This document shows, in pieces, positions 21,820 to 30,790 of a stretch of 64,000 bases of DNA. Source of the DNA: DATKFM01 sp963851215 (GTDB lineage: Bacteria > Pseudomonadota > Alphaproteobacteria > Dongiales > Dongiaceae); assembly GCA_963851215.1 (NCBI GenBank), contig CAWKOG010000017.1, positions 1 through 64,000 on the forward strand, in the 5' to 3' direction. A model generated the notes under the pieces. The model saw only the letters and a list, made by a program, of their open reading frames with translations. It was not told where the DNA came from and searched no databases. A program made the position numbers and the translations under genes. Position 1 is the first letter of the stretch, and each line of letters starts with the position of its first letter.

Positions 21820-23217
21820 CTACCAATCCGGCGGTGTTGCCCCGGCGCTTTTCAGCGCCGCGGTGACGTCGGCCTTCAGCCGCGCAAGGCCCGCTTCATC
21901 GGCGGCCTCGCAGCGCGCCACAAGCACGTCCTGGGTGTTCGAGGCCCGCAGCAGCCACCAGCCGTCCTTGGTGCGCACGCGCACGCCGTCGATATCGTTG
22001 ACATCGGCGCCGGTGGCGCGGAGACGCTTCTTCATCTCCTCGACCACGGCGAATTTGCGCTCTTCTGAGGAGGGGAAGCGCACTTCCGGCGTGTTGATCA
22101 TAACCGGCAATGCGTCGCGCATCTGGGCCAGACTCTGGCCGGAGCGCCCGATCAGGCTCAACAGCCTGATAGCGGCGTAGAGGGCGTCGTCGAAGCCGTA
22201 ATAGTGATCGGCGAACATGATATGGGCGGCGAACTCGCCGGCCAGGGGTGCTCCGGTTTCGATCAGCTTGGCTTTCAGCAACGAATGGCCGGTTTTCCAC
22301 ATCAGCGGCTTGCCCCCGGCGCGGGCGATCTCGTCGAATAGCGCCTGGCTGGCCTTGACGTCGGAGATGATGGTGGCGCCGGGGCGGCCTTTGAGGATCT
22401 CCCGCGCGAACAGGATCATCATCTGATCGGCCCAGACCACCCGCCCCTGCCCGTCCACCGCGCCGACCCGGTCCCCGTCACCGTCAAAGGCGATGCCGAG
22501 GTCGCATTTGTTAATGCGCACGCAGTCGATGAGCTGCCGCAGATTCGCCTCCACCGTCGGATCGGGATGGTGGTTGGGAAAGCGGCCGTCGATCGTTTCG
22601 TTCAGCAGGAAGTGGCGTCCCGGGAGACGCTTGGTCAGCGCCGCCATGGCCTCGCCGGCCGCGCCATTGCCGGCATCCCATGCCACGGTCAACGGCCGCG
22701 GCGAGGCGCCGCCATCGGTCAGGCCGGCGGCCAGCCGCTCGATGTAGGAATCGAAGACGCGGCGCTCCTGCACCGCGCCGCGCGGCCCTTCGGCATAAGT
22801 CGCGCCCGCAGCCATCCGGCCGAGCTCCTGGATCGCCTCGCCATAGAGCGACACCTTGCCCAGCATCATCTTGAAGCCATTCTGGTCCGGCGGATTGTGG
22901 GAGCCGGTGATCATGACGCCGCCGGCGGCACCCTGGGTCAGCGTCGCGTAGTAGAGCAGCGGCGTCGGCCCGAGACCGGCGCGCCAGACTTCGAGACCGC
23001 AATCGCGCAGGCCGTCGATGACAGCGGCTTCCAGCTCCGGCGAGCTGAGGCGGCCGTCATAGCCGACGCAGACCTGTTTGCCTCCACTGCGAGCAACAAA
23101 GCTGCCGAAGCCGCGGCCCACGGCGTAGGCGTCGTCGCGGCCGATGGTCTTGCCGACCGTGCCGCGGATATCATACTCGCGCAGCACCGTCGGGTTGAAT
23201 TTATGCGCCCTGGTCAC
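21820..23217 (-). CDS. Phosphomannomutase/phosphoglucomutase
   Basis: A 465-residue alpha-D-phosphohexomutase interconverting hexose 1- and 6-phosphates for exopolysaccharide and LPS precursors. The start is taken as the GTG at 23215-23217, which overlaps the stop of ugd (GTGA) and gives the usual family N-terminus FNPTVLREYDIRGTVG; the open frame upstream is shadow. The phosphoserine loop is GVMITGSHNPPDQNG (Ser106) and the metal site is DGDGDR. It follows ugd and lies in the same run as galU, so the three would supply glucose-1-phosphate, UDP-glucose and UDP-glucuronate. Confidence 0.94.
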   Translation of the reverse strand: MTRAHKFNPTVLREYDIRGTVGKTIGRDDAYAVGRGFGSFVARSGGKQVCVGYDGRLSSPELEAAVIDGLRDCGLEVWRAGLGPTPLLYYATLTQGAAGGVMITGSHNPPDQNGFKMMLGKVSLYGEAIQELGRMAAGATYAEGPRGAVQERRVFDSYIERLAAGLTDGGASPRPLTVAWDAGNGAAGEAMAALTKRLPGRHFLLNETIDGRFPNHHPDPTVEANLRQLIDCVRINKCDLGIAFDGDGDRVGAVDGQGRVVWADQMMILFAREILKGRPGATIISDVKASQALFDEIARAGGKPLMWKTGHSLLKAKLIETGAPLAGEFAAHIMFADHYYGFDDALYAAIRLLSLIGRSGQSLAQMRDALPVMINTPEVRFPSSEERKFAVVEEMKKRLRATGADVNDIDGVRVRTKDGWWLLRASNTQDVLVARCEAADEAGLARLKADVTAALKSAGATPPDW

Positions 23218-24551
23218 AGCGCGTCCTTGCGTTCCGCCGGCGCCAGGCTGGCGCGGCCGATGCTGTGATACGCGAAACCCGCGCCGGCCATCTCCGCGGG
23301 ACTGTAGATGTTGCGAAGATCGATGATCAGCGGCGCCCGCATCAGCTTGCGCACCCGCGGCAGGTCGAGCACGCGGAACTCGTTCCATTCCGTGACGATG
23401 ACGACAGCGTCGGCGCCGTCGATGGCGCCATAGGCATCATCGCAGTAGGCAATGTCTGGCAGTAGCTTCCTCGCCTCGGCCATGCCGGCGGGATCGAACG
23501 CCTTGATGCGCGCGCCCGAGCCCTGCAGCACCGCGACGATGGAGAGGCTGGGGCTGTCGCGCATGTCGTCGGTGTTCGGCTTGAAGGTGAGGCCGAGCAT
23601 GGCGATGGTCTTGCCCTTCACAGACCCGCCCATCAACGCGACCACCCGGTCGGCCATCCGGCGCTTCCGCGCCTCGTTGACCGCATGCATGGTTTCCACG
23701 AGCCGCAGCGGCGCCCCCGCCTGCTCGGCTGTACGGATCAGCGCCTGGGCATCTTTTGGAAAGCAGGAACCGCCGAAACCCGGGCCGGGGTGCAGAAACA
23801 GGCGGCCGATGCGGCCGTCGAGCCCCATGCCGCGGGCAAGATCATGGACGTCTGCGCCGACTTTCTCGCAGAGATCCGCCATTTCGTTGATGAAGGTGAT
23901 TTTGGTCGCGAGAAAGCTATTGGCCGCATACTTCGTCAGCTCCGCGGTTTCCAGCGTGGTGAAGACGATAGGCCGCTCGATCAGATAGAGCGGGCGGTAG
24001 AGGCGGCGCATGACCTCCCGCGCCCGCTCGCTCTCCGCGCCGATGATCACCCGGTCGGGCCGCATGAAGTCGTTGATCGCCGAGCCCTCGCGCAGGAATT
24101 CCGGATTGGAGATGACGTCGACGTCGGCACGCGGATTGGCCTCGTGGATGATGCGCGCCACCTCGCGGCCGGTGCCCACGGGCACGGTGGATTTCATGAC
24201 GATGACGGCATAGCCGTTGAGCACCGCGGCGATCTCCTTGGCCGCGGCATAGACATAGGTGAGATCGGCATGGCCGTCGCCGCGCCGGGTCGGCGTACCC
24301 ACGGCAATGAACACCGCATCGGCGCCCTTCACCGCGCCGGCGAGATCGGTGGTGAAGCTCAGCCGCCCGGCGCGGAGATTGCGCGCGACGAGATCCTCGA
24401 GACCGGGCTCATGGATCGGCATCTCGCCCTGCTGCACCCGCTGAATGCGCTGGGCATCCTTGTCGACGCAGGCGACGTTGACGCCGAACTCGGAAAAGCA
24501 GGCGCCCGAGACCAGGCCCACATAGCCGGTGCCCACCATGGCGATACGCAT
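23214..24551 (-). CDS. ugd: UDP-glucose 6-dehydrogenase
   Basis: A 445-residue enzyme that oxidises UDP-glucose to UDP-glucuronate with two NAD+. The N-terminal Rossmann motif is MVGTGYVGLVSGACF, the central helix has STVPVGTG, and the catalytic Cys263 is in FGGSCFPKD. The C-terminal UDP-binding domain includes LGLTFKPNTDDMRDSPS. The length is normal. It overlaps the mutase start by one codon, and is separated from galU by 310 bases that hold an inverted repeat pair. UDP-glucuronate is used for acidic exopolysaccharide. Confidence 0.96.
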   Translation of the reverse strand: MRIAMVGTGYVGLVSGACFSEFGVNVACVDKDAQRIQRVQQGEMPIHEPGLEDLVARNLRAGRLSFTTDLAGAVKGADAVFIAVGTPTRRGDGHADLTYVYAAAKEIAAVLNGYAVIVMKSTVPVGTGREVARIIHEANPRADVDVISNPEFLREGSAINDFMRPDRVIIGAESERAREVMRRLYRPLYLIERPIVFTTLETAELTKYAANSFLATKITFINEMADLCEKVGADVHDLARGMGLDGRIGRLFLHPGPGFGGSCFPKDAQALIRTAEQAGAPLRLVETMHAVNEARKRRMADRVVALMGGSVKGKTIAMLGLTFKPNTDDMRDSPSLSIVAVLQGSGARIKAFDPAGMAEARKLLPDIAYCDDAYGAIDGADAVVIVTEWNEFRVLDLPRVRKLMRAPLIIDLRNIYSPAEMAGAGFAYHSIGRASLAPAERKDAL

Positions 24552-24596
24552 GGGTCAGGCCCTCGATGCGGGGAGTTTTGGAAACAGAACCCAGCA

Positions 24597-24803
24597 CCTT
24601 CCCCTCTCCCCTTGGGGGAGAGGGGGCAGGGGGAGAGGGGTCTCGTGCGCGGTAGCGCGCCGAAGTATTCGCTTGGGCTTACTCCGAGAGGCGGCCCCAA
24701 CAAGATTGCTCGAAGCCGGATTGAAACGGGTAAAGTTTGTTTGCCGCGCTGCCGCGCGGAAACCCCTCACCCCTGCCCCTCTCCCCCAAGGGGAGAGGGA
24801 AAT
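24597..24803. repeat. Inverted pair of GC-rich dispersed repeat arms
   Basis: The left arm (24599-24651) and right arm (24750-24801) are near-perfect reverse complements of about 50 bases, each built on CCCTCTCCCC-TTGGGGGAGAGGG, with about 98 bases between them. The same repeat type, with a different tip, brackets the DUF559 gene at 59.4-59.8 kb. The core here has no gene. It may be a non-autonomous mobile element or a remnant. Confidence 0.7.
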
Positions 24804-24861
24804 TCTGCTTGCTGCCTGAGTCGATCCTACTTCGTTCATATTTGCGGCACGATCTCCATCG

Positions 24862-25755
24862 TCAGTCTTTCCTGCGCGAGGTAAGCCGTGCGCTGTGCTT
24901 CTCCAGGATCGCGCGCGCCTGGCCGCCGAGCTGCGGATGGGCCAGTGCCAGCGCCAGATTGGCATCGAGGAATCCCGCCTTGTCGCCGCAATCGAAACGC
25001 TCCCCCTCGAACCGGTAGCCGTGGAATGGCTCGCTGCCAATCAACCTGGCCATGGCATCGGTCAGTTGAATCTCCCCGCCGGCGCCCGCCTGCTGCTGCG
25101 CCAGCAGCGGGAAGATTTCCGGCGACAGAATATAGCGGCCGATCACCGCCAGGGTCGAGGGCGCCGCATCGGGCTTCGGCTTTTCGACGAGGCCGGTGAC
25201 TTCGGTCAGTGCACCGGACTGCTTGCCGGGCCTGATGACGCCATAGCGGCTCGTCTGCTCCCGCGGCACGTCCATGACGGCGATCAGATTGCCGCCGGTA
25301 TGGCGATGCTGCTCCACCATCTGCTTCAGACAGGGTATGGCGGCATGAATGAGATCGTCGGGCAGAATCACGGCCACCGGCTCGCTGCCGGCCAGGTGCC
25401 GCGCGCACCAGACGGCGTGGCCGAGCCCGAGCGGCTGTTGCTGGCGCACGAACAGCATCTCGCCAGCAGCGCGCACAATGGCCGTCACGCTCTCCAGCTC
25501 CGCCTTCCGGTCGCGCTGGCGCAGGGTCTCGTTCAGTTCCAGTTGATGATCGAAATGGTCCTCAATCGCGCCTTTGTTGCGGCCGGTGACGAAGACGAAG
25601 CGCTCGATCCCGGCGGCCGCGGCTTCCTCGACCGCGTATTGAATGAGCGGCTTGTCGACGATGGGCAGCATTTCCTTCGGCACTGCCTTGGTCGCCGGCA
25701 GGAAGCGCGTGCCCAGTCCCGCCACCGGGAAGATTGCCGTCCGCGGAGATGTCAT
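24862..25755 (-). CDS. galU: UTP-glucose-1-phosphate uridylyltransferase
   Basis: A 297-residue enzyme making UDP-glucose from UTP and glucose-1-phosphate. The start is the ATG at 25753-25755 (MTSPRTAIFPVAGLGTR), and the long upstream open frame is shadow. The nucleotide-binding signature GLGTRFLPATKAVPKEMLP and the sugar-site block EIQLTDAMARL are complete. It starts 14 bases after the stop of the molybdopterin oxidoreductase gene, so it may be read from the same promoter. Its product is the substrate of ugd downstream. Confidence 0.96.
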   Translation of the reverse strand: MTSPRTAIFPVAGLGTRFLPATKAVPKEMLPIVDKPLIQYAVEEAAAAGIERFVFVTGRNKGAIEDHFDHQLELNETLRQRDRKAELESVTAIVRAAGEMLFVRQQQPLGLGHAVWCARHLAGSEPVAVILPDDLIHAAIPCLKQMVEQHRHTGGNLIAVMDVPREQTSRYGVIRPGKQSGALTEVTGLVEKPKPDAAPSTLAVIGRYILSPEIFPLLAQQQAGAGGEIQLTDAMARLIGSEPFHGYRFEGERFDCGDKAGFLDANLALALAHPQLGGQARAILEKHSARLTSRRKD

Positions 25756-25769
25756 GCCCGTCTGTGTTC

Positions 25770-27833
25770 CTAGTTCGCCCGGCGCAGCCAGACGGCGGTG
25801 TCGTGGAAGACCGCGCCGCTGTTGGGACGGCCGGCGTCGGCGCTGATCAGCGTGTTGACGCCGATGCCCTCCTCGAAGGCGCTGTTCGGCCAGATGCTCT
25901 CGATGACGATTACCCCCGGCTGAAGGCCATCGAACTGCCGGGCGTGGACGACGATGGAGCCCTGACGGTTGCCGATGCGCACGCGGTCGCCCTCGACGAT
26001 ACCGGCGCGGTTGCAATCGGCCGGATGGACCATCACCGTCGGCCGACCTTCGCGCGCCTTGGATCCCGGCGTTTCGGTGAAGCTGGTATTGAGGAACTGC
26101 CGCGCCGGCGCCGCCACCAGGCGGAACGGATGCTCGGCATCGGCGGCATCGATGATCGGAACGTGATCCGGCAGGGCCGGCAGTTCCCCGTGAAAGGGAC
26201 CGATGGACGCCCAGTCCGGCTTGAAGCGGAACTTTCCGTCCTTATGGGCAAATCCGTTCAGGAAATGGCCGCTCTCGAAATCCAACGCGCAATCATGCCA
26301 GTGGCCGGCATGGAGCGTGTCCGCATCGGGCCAGCCGGACATCTTCAGGGTGGCGTCGATCAGCTCCCACTCGGTCATGTGAAAGCCGGGATGTTCCGCG
26401 CCCAGGCGCCGAGCCAGCTCGCAGATGACGTAGTGATTGGGGCGCGCCTCGCCTGTGGGCTCAACAACTTTGCGCGCCGTCTGCAGGAAGGTGTGGCCGC
26501 TGGCGGTATAGATATCGTCATGTTCCAGGAACGTCGTCGCCGGCAGCACGATGTCGGCGAGGATCGCCGTGTCGGTCATGAACTGCTCATGCACGCAGGT
26601 GAAGAGATCGTCGCGCAGAAAGCCCGCGCGCACCTTCGCCGACTCAGGGCAAACGACTGCGGGATTGGTATTCTGGATGAGCAGCGCCGTTACCGGCGGC
26701 CCATCGCCGAGGTCGCGCCTGTCGCCGGCGAGCACGGGGCCAAGCCGCGACTGGTCGAGAATGCGCACGGAGCGGTCGAGCAGATCGTGCCCTTCGATCA
26801 GCGACTTGTTCAGCTTGTAAAGCGCGGTATTGCCGTAGAGCGCCCCGCCGCCGGGATATTGCCAGGCGCCGGTCACCGTCGGCAGACAAGTCACCGCATG
26901 CATGTTCGATGAGCCGTTGCGCGACCGGGTGAAGCCGTAGCCGACGCGGATATAGCTCCGCTGCGTGCGGCCATAGAGCCTGGCGAACTCGACGATCTGC
27001 GCTGTGGGAACACCGGTGATGCCCTCGGCCCATTCGGGCGTGCGCGACTGCAGATGTGCCTCCAGTTCCTCCGGAACATCGGCATACTTCGCCATGTAGG
27101 CGCGGTCGGCGTAACCTTCTTCGAACAGCACATGCATCACGCCGCAGGCGAGAGCGCCATCGGTGCCCGGCTTCGGCATCAGATGCATATCGGCGATTTC
27201 CGCCGTGCCGGTACGATAGGGATCGACCACCACCAGCTTGGCGCCGCGATTCTTTCGCGCCCGGCTGATGTGGGTCATCACATTGACTTGGGTCGCAACG
27301 GGATTGCCGCCCCAGACGACGACCAGGTCGGACTCCGCGATCTCCCGCGGATCGACGCCGCGTTTCACGCCGACGCCGGCGGCCCAGCCGGCATCTGATA
27401 GCGCCACGCAGATGGTGTCCTTCATGCGCGAATATTTCATCGCGTGGCGCAGCCGGTGGATGCCGTCCCGCTGCACATGCCCCATGGTGCCGGCGTAGTA
27501 GTAAGGCCACACCGATTCCGGCCCGTGCTGCTGGGCGGCGCGGATGAACGCCTCCGCCACCTCGTCCAGCGCCTGCTCCCAGGAGATCGGCTGATAGGCG
27601 GAAATGCCCTCGCCCCTCGCCCCCACCCGGCGCAGCGGCTGGGTCAGCCGCCCCGGATGATGCTGCCGCTCGGCGTAGCGCGCCACTTTCGCGCAGACCA
27701 CGCCGGCGGTGTAAGGATGCGCCGCCGCCCCGCGCACCTTGCCGATGCGCGTGCTGTCGATGCGCTCGACCTCAAGGCCGCATGTGCTCGGGCAATCGTG
27801 GGGGCAGACGGAATGGACGGTATCGAGGGGCAT
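25770..27833 (-). CDS. Molybdopterin-dependent oxidoreductase (DMSO reductase superfamily)
   Basis: A 687-residue molybdenum enzyme with the N-terminal [4Fe-4S] motif Cys10-x3-Cys14-x3-Cys18 and Cys47 (VHSVCPHDCPSTCGLEV). The molybdopterin domains show WGGNPVATQVNVMTH and PATTFLEHDDIYTASG. No Tat signal is visible, so it is probably cytoplasmic. The C-terminal guanylate-binding barrel includes NTSFTETPGSKAREGRPTV. It belongs to the broad formate dehydrogenase / assimilatory nitrate reductase-like group, but no adjacent subunit or cofactor chaperone reveals the substrate. Whether its place upstream of galU has meaning is unclear. Confidence 0.88.
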   Translation of the reverse strand: MPLDTVHSVCPHDCPSTCGLEVERIDSTRIGKVRGAAAHPYTAGVVCAKVARYAERQHHPGRLTQPLRRVGARGEGISAYQPISWEQALDEVAEAFIRAAQQHGPESVWPYYYAGTMGHVQRDGIHRLRHAMKYSRMKDTICVALSDAGWAAGVGVKRGVDPREIAESDLVVVWGGNPVATQVNVMTHISRARKNRGAKLVVVDPYRTGTAEIADMHLMPKPGTDGALACGVMHVLFEEGYADRAYMAKYADVPEELEAHLQSRTPEWAEGITGVPTAQIVEFARLYGRTQRSYIRVGYGFTRSRNGSSNMHAVTCLPTVTGAWQYPGGGALYGNTALYKLNKSLIEGHDLLDRSVRILDQSRLGPVLAGDRRDLGDGPPVTALLIQNTNPAVVCPESAKVRAGFLRDDLFTCVHEQFMTDTAILADIVLPATTFLEHDDIYTASGHTFLQTARKVVEPTGEARPNHYVICELARRLGAEHPGFHMTEWELIDATLKMSGWPDADTLHAGHWHDCALDFESGHFLNGFAHKDGKFRFKPDWASIGPFHGELPALPDHVPIIDAADAEHPFRLVAAPARQFLNTSFTETPGSKAREGRPTVMVHPADCNRAGIVEGDRVRIGNRQGSIVVHARQFDGLQPGVIVIESIWPNSAFEEGIGVNTLISADAGRPNSGAVFHDTAVWLRRAN

Positions 27834-28047
27834 GGACGGGAGGATAACATGGCTTGGCGGAGAGGGCTAACTCCTTGGTGACGTTTCATGATTTTAAAAA
27901 GCATCGCATTTTCCTGAGACCAGGGACATCGTGGCAGCCCGGCCTATCCATGCCGTCATACGGAACAACTAGGAGGCGTGACAAATTCCACAGAAACGAT
28001 GCTTGTATGGCGCCCTTGGCTTCGGTTCTGGATACGGGCCTAGAGCA

Positions 28048-29727
28048 ATGCACATGAGTTGCCCGAATCAACGCAAGCCAAAGGCTCGAACCGCTAGCAG
28101 GCCCGCCGACCTCGCACGCGGTCGCAGGGGCTATGCACAACGGTCCTGGGCCGAGGCATACCAGGCATTCGCGGCAGTGGATCAAGCAACGCCGCTGGCC
28201 GCTGACGATCTCGAGCTTCTGGCAATGTCGGCCTACCTGACCGGACGCGACGAGGAATATCTCACCGCGCTCGAACGCGCACATCAGGCCTGGCTAGATG
28301 GCAGCGAACGTCGCCGGGCAAGCCGCTGCGCATTCTGGCTTGGACTGCGTCTATTCTTTCGCGGCGAAGCGGGCCGCGCGACCGGCTGGCTGGCCCGCTC
28401 CCAGCGTTTGCTCGAAGGCGAGGCCCAAGAGTGCGCTGAGCGCGGTTTTCTGCTGCTTCCGATCGTCGAACAACTGCTCGACGCGGGCGACTGCGATGCC
28501 GCCTTCGCAAGGGCAGAGAGCGCTGTCGCAATCGGCGAGGGCTGCAGGGACGCCGATCTCGTCGCGTGCGCGCGGCACATGCTGGGACGGATACGTCTGC
28601 GGCAGGGACGGGTCGAGGCGGGACTCCTACTGCTTGATGAAGTCATGGTCGCAGTTTCCTCGCGAGAACTATCACCCCTGGTGACGGGATTGATGTATTG
28701 CAGCGTGATCCAGGCGTGCCAGGAGGTTTACGCGGTCGGGCGGGCACGCGAATGGACGGCTGCCCTCTCTCAGTGGTGCGACGAGCAGCCGGAAATGGTC
28801 GCCTTCACAGGGGTATGCCGCGTGCATCGCGCCGAAATCATGCAGCTCAGCGGCGCTTGGCAAGATGCGATCGAGGAGGCGCGGCGCGCCCGCGAGCGCG
28901 CCTACGGAACCGATCGGCAATCCGCTGCCGCGGCTTTCTACCAGCAAGCAGAAGTGCACCGCCTTCGCGGGGAGCTCGCGGCAGCGGAGGAAGCGTATCG
29001 AAGCGCGAGTCAATCGGGCCTCGAACCGCAGCCGGGCTTGGCGCTATTGCGCATGATGCAAGGACGTGTCGATGCCGCGGCGGCAGCAATCCGACGCGCG
29101 GCCGGTGCAGCCGCGGACCCTCTCCAGCGCACCAAGCTGTTGCCCGCCTATGTGGAAATCATGCTGGCGTCGGGAGACGTCGAGGAGGCGCGTACCGCCA
29201 GTCGCGAACTTGAGGAGATCGCCCGAAGTCTGGATGCAGGTGTCCTGAATGCCATGGCGGCGCAGGCACTCGGGGCCGTCGAGCTGGCCGACGACCAAGG
29301 TCACGCCGCAATCAGGTCTCTTCGCCGCGCTTTTGATCTCTGGCAACAGATTGGCGCGCCGTATGCCGCGGCGCGCGTGCGTGTGCTGATCGGCCAGGCG
29401 TGCCGCGCACTCGGGGATGAAGACAGCGCCGAACTCGAGCTGAGCGCGGCCAGAACAGTGTTTGAAGGACTTGGGGCAGCACCGGATCTCGCGCTTATGG
29501 CTGCGCCGACAATGGCCGCTGCGCAACGCCGTTCGCATGGACTTACGCCACGCGAGATCCAGGTACTTCGTCTGGTTGCGACAGGCAAGACGAGCAAGGC
29601 CATTGCTGCCGAGCTGTTTCTCAGCGAGAAGACGATCGACAGGCATCTGAGCAACATATTCACGAAGCTCGACCTCCCTTCGCGGGCCGCTGCCACGGCG
29701 TTCGCATACCAGCACAAGCTCATCTGA
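28048..29727 (+). CDS. LuxR-family regulator with TPR-like sensor region
   Basis: A 559-residue protein. About residues 30-480 are Ala/Leu/Arg-rich helical repeats of TPR type (for example ARHMLGRIRLRQGRVEAGLL). The C-terminal 65 residues are a LuxR/FixJ helix-turn-helix (LTPREIQVLRLVATGKTSK, AAELFLSEKTIDRHLSNIF). No ATPase domain of the MalT class is present. The ATG at 28048 is chosen; an in-frame TTG at 28003 and an ATG at 28054 are alternatives, none with a strong ribosome binding site. It lies directly upstream of the hydrolase-like and methyltransferase genes on the same strand and probably controls them. The region 27834-28047 upstream contains no other gene. Confidence 0.85.
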   Translation: MHMSCPNQRKPKARTASRPADLARGRRGYAQRSWAEAYQAFAAVDQATPLAADDLELLAMSAYLTGRDEEYLTALERAHQAWLDGSERRRASRCAFWLGLRLFFRGEAGRATGWLARSQRLLEGEAQECAERGFLLLPIVEQLLDAGDCDAAFARAESAVAIGEGCRDADLVACARHMLGRIRLRQGRVEAGLLLLDEVMVAVSSRELSPLVTGLMYCSVIQACQEVYAVGRAREWTAALSQWCDEQPEMVAFTGVCRVHRAEIMQLSGAWQDAIEEARRARERAYGTDRQSAAAAFYQQAEVHRLRGELAAAEEAYRSASQSGLEPQPGLALLRMMQGRVDAAAAAIRRAAGAAADPLQRTKLLPAYVEIMLASGDVEEARTASRELEEIARSLDAGVLNAMAAQALGAVELADDQGHAAIRSLRRAFDLWQQIGAPYAAARVRVLIGQACRALGDEDSAELELSAARTVFEGLGAAPDLALMAAPTMAAAQRRSHGLTPREIQVLRLVATGKTSKAIAAELFLSEKTIDRHLSNIFTKLDLPSRAAATAFAYQHKLI

Positions 29728-29868
29728 ACTCCCGCTGATCGCTGTGGGTGATTCCACCCATGTTGCGGCGGCCAACAGATTGGGGGGTTTCCCCGAAGCA
29801 CTTCCTCATCCGCCCGGCCTAGAGTGCGGACCCTGATCCCATCAAGCCGTGCCATTGAGGAGGAAGCC

Positions 29869-30768
29869 ATGTCCAATCAACAGCAATCGGAAGCGCGGCG
29901 CGCTCAACGGCGGCCGAACGAAAACGCGCGGGAACAGCTGCTGACGGCATTGCCGGTCAAGGAGCGGCGGCTGGAGCTGGCCGGCATATCGACGGCTCTA
30001 CTCGAGGGCGGCGACGGGCCGCCGATCATCCTGTTCCATGGTCCGTCGGGGTATGCGGCTCATTGGATGAATGTCATTCCGGACCTTGTGCAGACTCACC
30101 GGGTGATCGCACCCGACCTGCCAGGCCATGGGGCTTCCGAGGAGACCGACGGCATCCTGGATGCCGATCGGGTGCTCATCTGGCTTGGCGAACTGATCGC
30201 GCGCACCTGCAAGTCGCCACCCATTCTGGTGGGGCAGTTGCTCAGCGGTGCCATTGCGCTGAGGTTTGCCGTTCGCGAGGGCCACCGGCTCAGCCGGCTC
30301 GTGCTCGTGGACAGCTTCGGCCTCAGTCCGTTCCAGCCAGTGCCAGAATTCGGGCTCGCCTTAACGCAGTTCTTGGCGCAGCCGACCGAACAGACACATC
30401 GAAGTCTCTGGCGATACTGCGCATTTGACCTGAATAGCGTGTACCAGCGAATGGGCGGTCGATGGGAGCCATTCGAGGCCTACAATCTCGATCGCGCCCG
30501 TGCGCCGAGTGTCCAGGCGGCGCTAGGCGTTCTCATGCAACAGTTCGGCATGGCGGAAATTCCACCCGAAGATCTTGGGCGAATCACCGTTCCCACGACA
30601 TTGATCTGGGGGCGCCACGACCGCGCGACACCCCTGTCCGTCGCCGAAGCCGCAAGCGCGCGCTACGGATGGCCGCTGCATGTGATCGAGAACTGCGCCG
30701 ATGATCCGCCGATCGAGCAGCCCGAAGCGCTTCTCCGTGCGCTGCTTGCAGCGCCTGGAAACGCCTGA
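29869..30768 (+). CDS. Alpha/beta-hydrolase fold protein with a degenerate catalytic triad
   Basis: A 299-residue protein of the alpha/beta-hydrolase fold, with the oxyanion-hole HG at 57-58 (ILFHGPSGYAAHW) and the family block PDLPGHGAS. At the nucleophile elbow, where G-x-S-x-G is expected, the sequence is VGQLLSG (121-127), so position 124 is Leu instead of Ser. The acid Asp251 remains (GRHDRATP), but the His position reads NCADDPP (Asp278) where relatives have GHDPP. Both changes are clear in the DNA and the frame is intact. It may be a pseudoenzyme or use other residues. GAGGAGG lies before the ATG. It sits between a LuxR regulator and a methyltransferase. Confidence 0.85.
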   Translation: MSNQQQSEARRAQRRPNENAREQLLTALPVKERRLELAGISTALLEGGDGPPIILFHGPSGYAAHWMNVIPDLVQTHRVIAPDLPGHGASEETDGILDADRVLIWLGELIARTCKSPPILVGQLLSGAIALRFAVREGHRLSRLVLVDSFGLSPFQPVPEFGLALTQFLAQPTEQTHRSLWRYCAFDLNSVYQRMGGRWEPFEAYNLDRARAPSVQAALGVLMQQFGMAEIPPEDLGRITVPTTLIWGRHDRATPLSVAEAASARYGWPLHVIENCADDPPIEQPEALLRALLAAPGNA

Positions 30769-30790
30769 TGGCGGCGCAATGGAGGAAATC

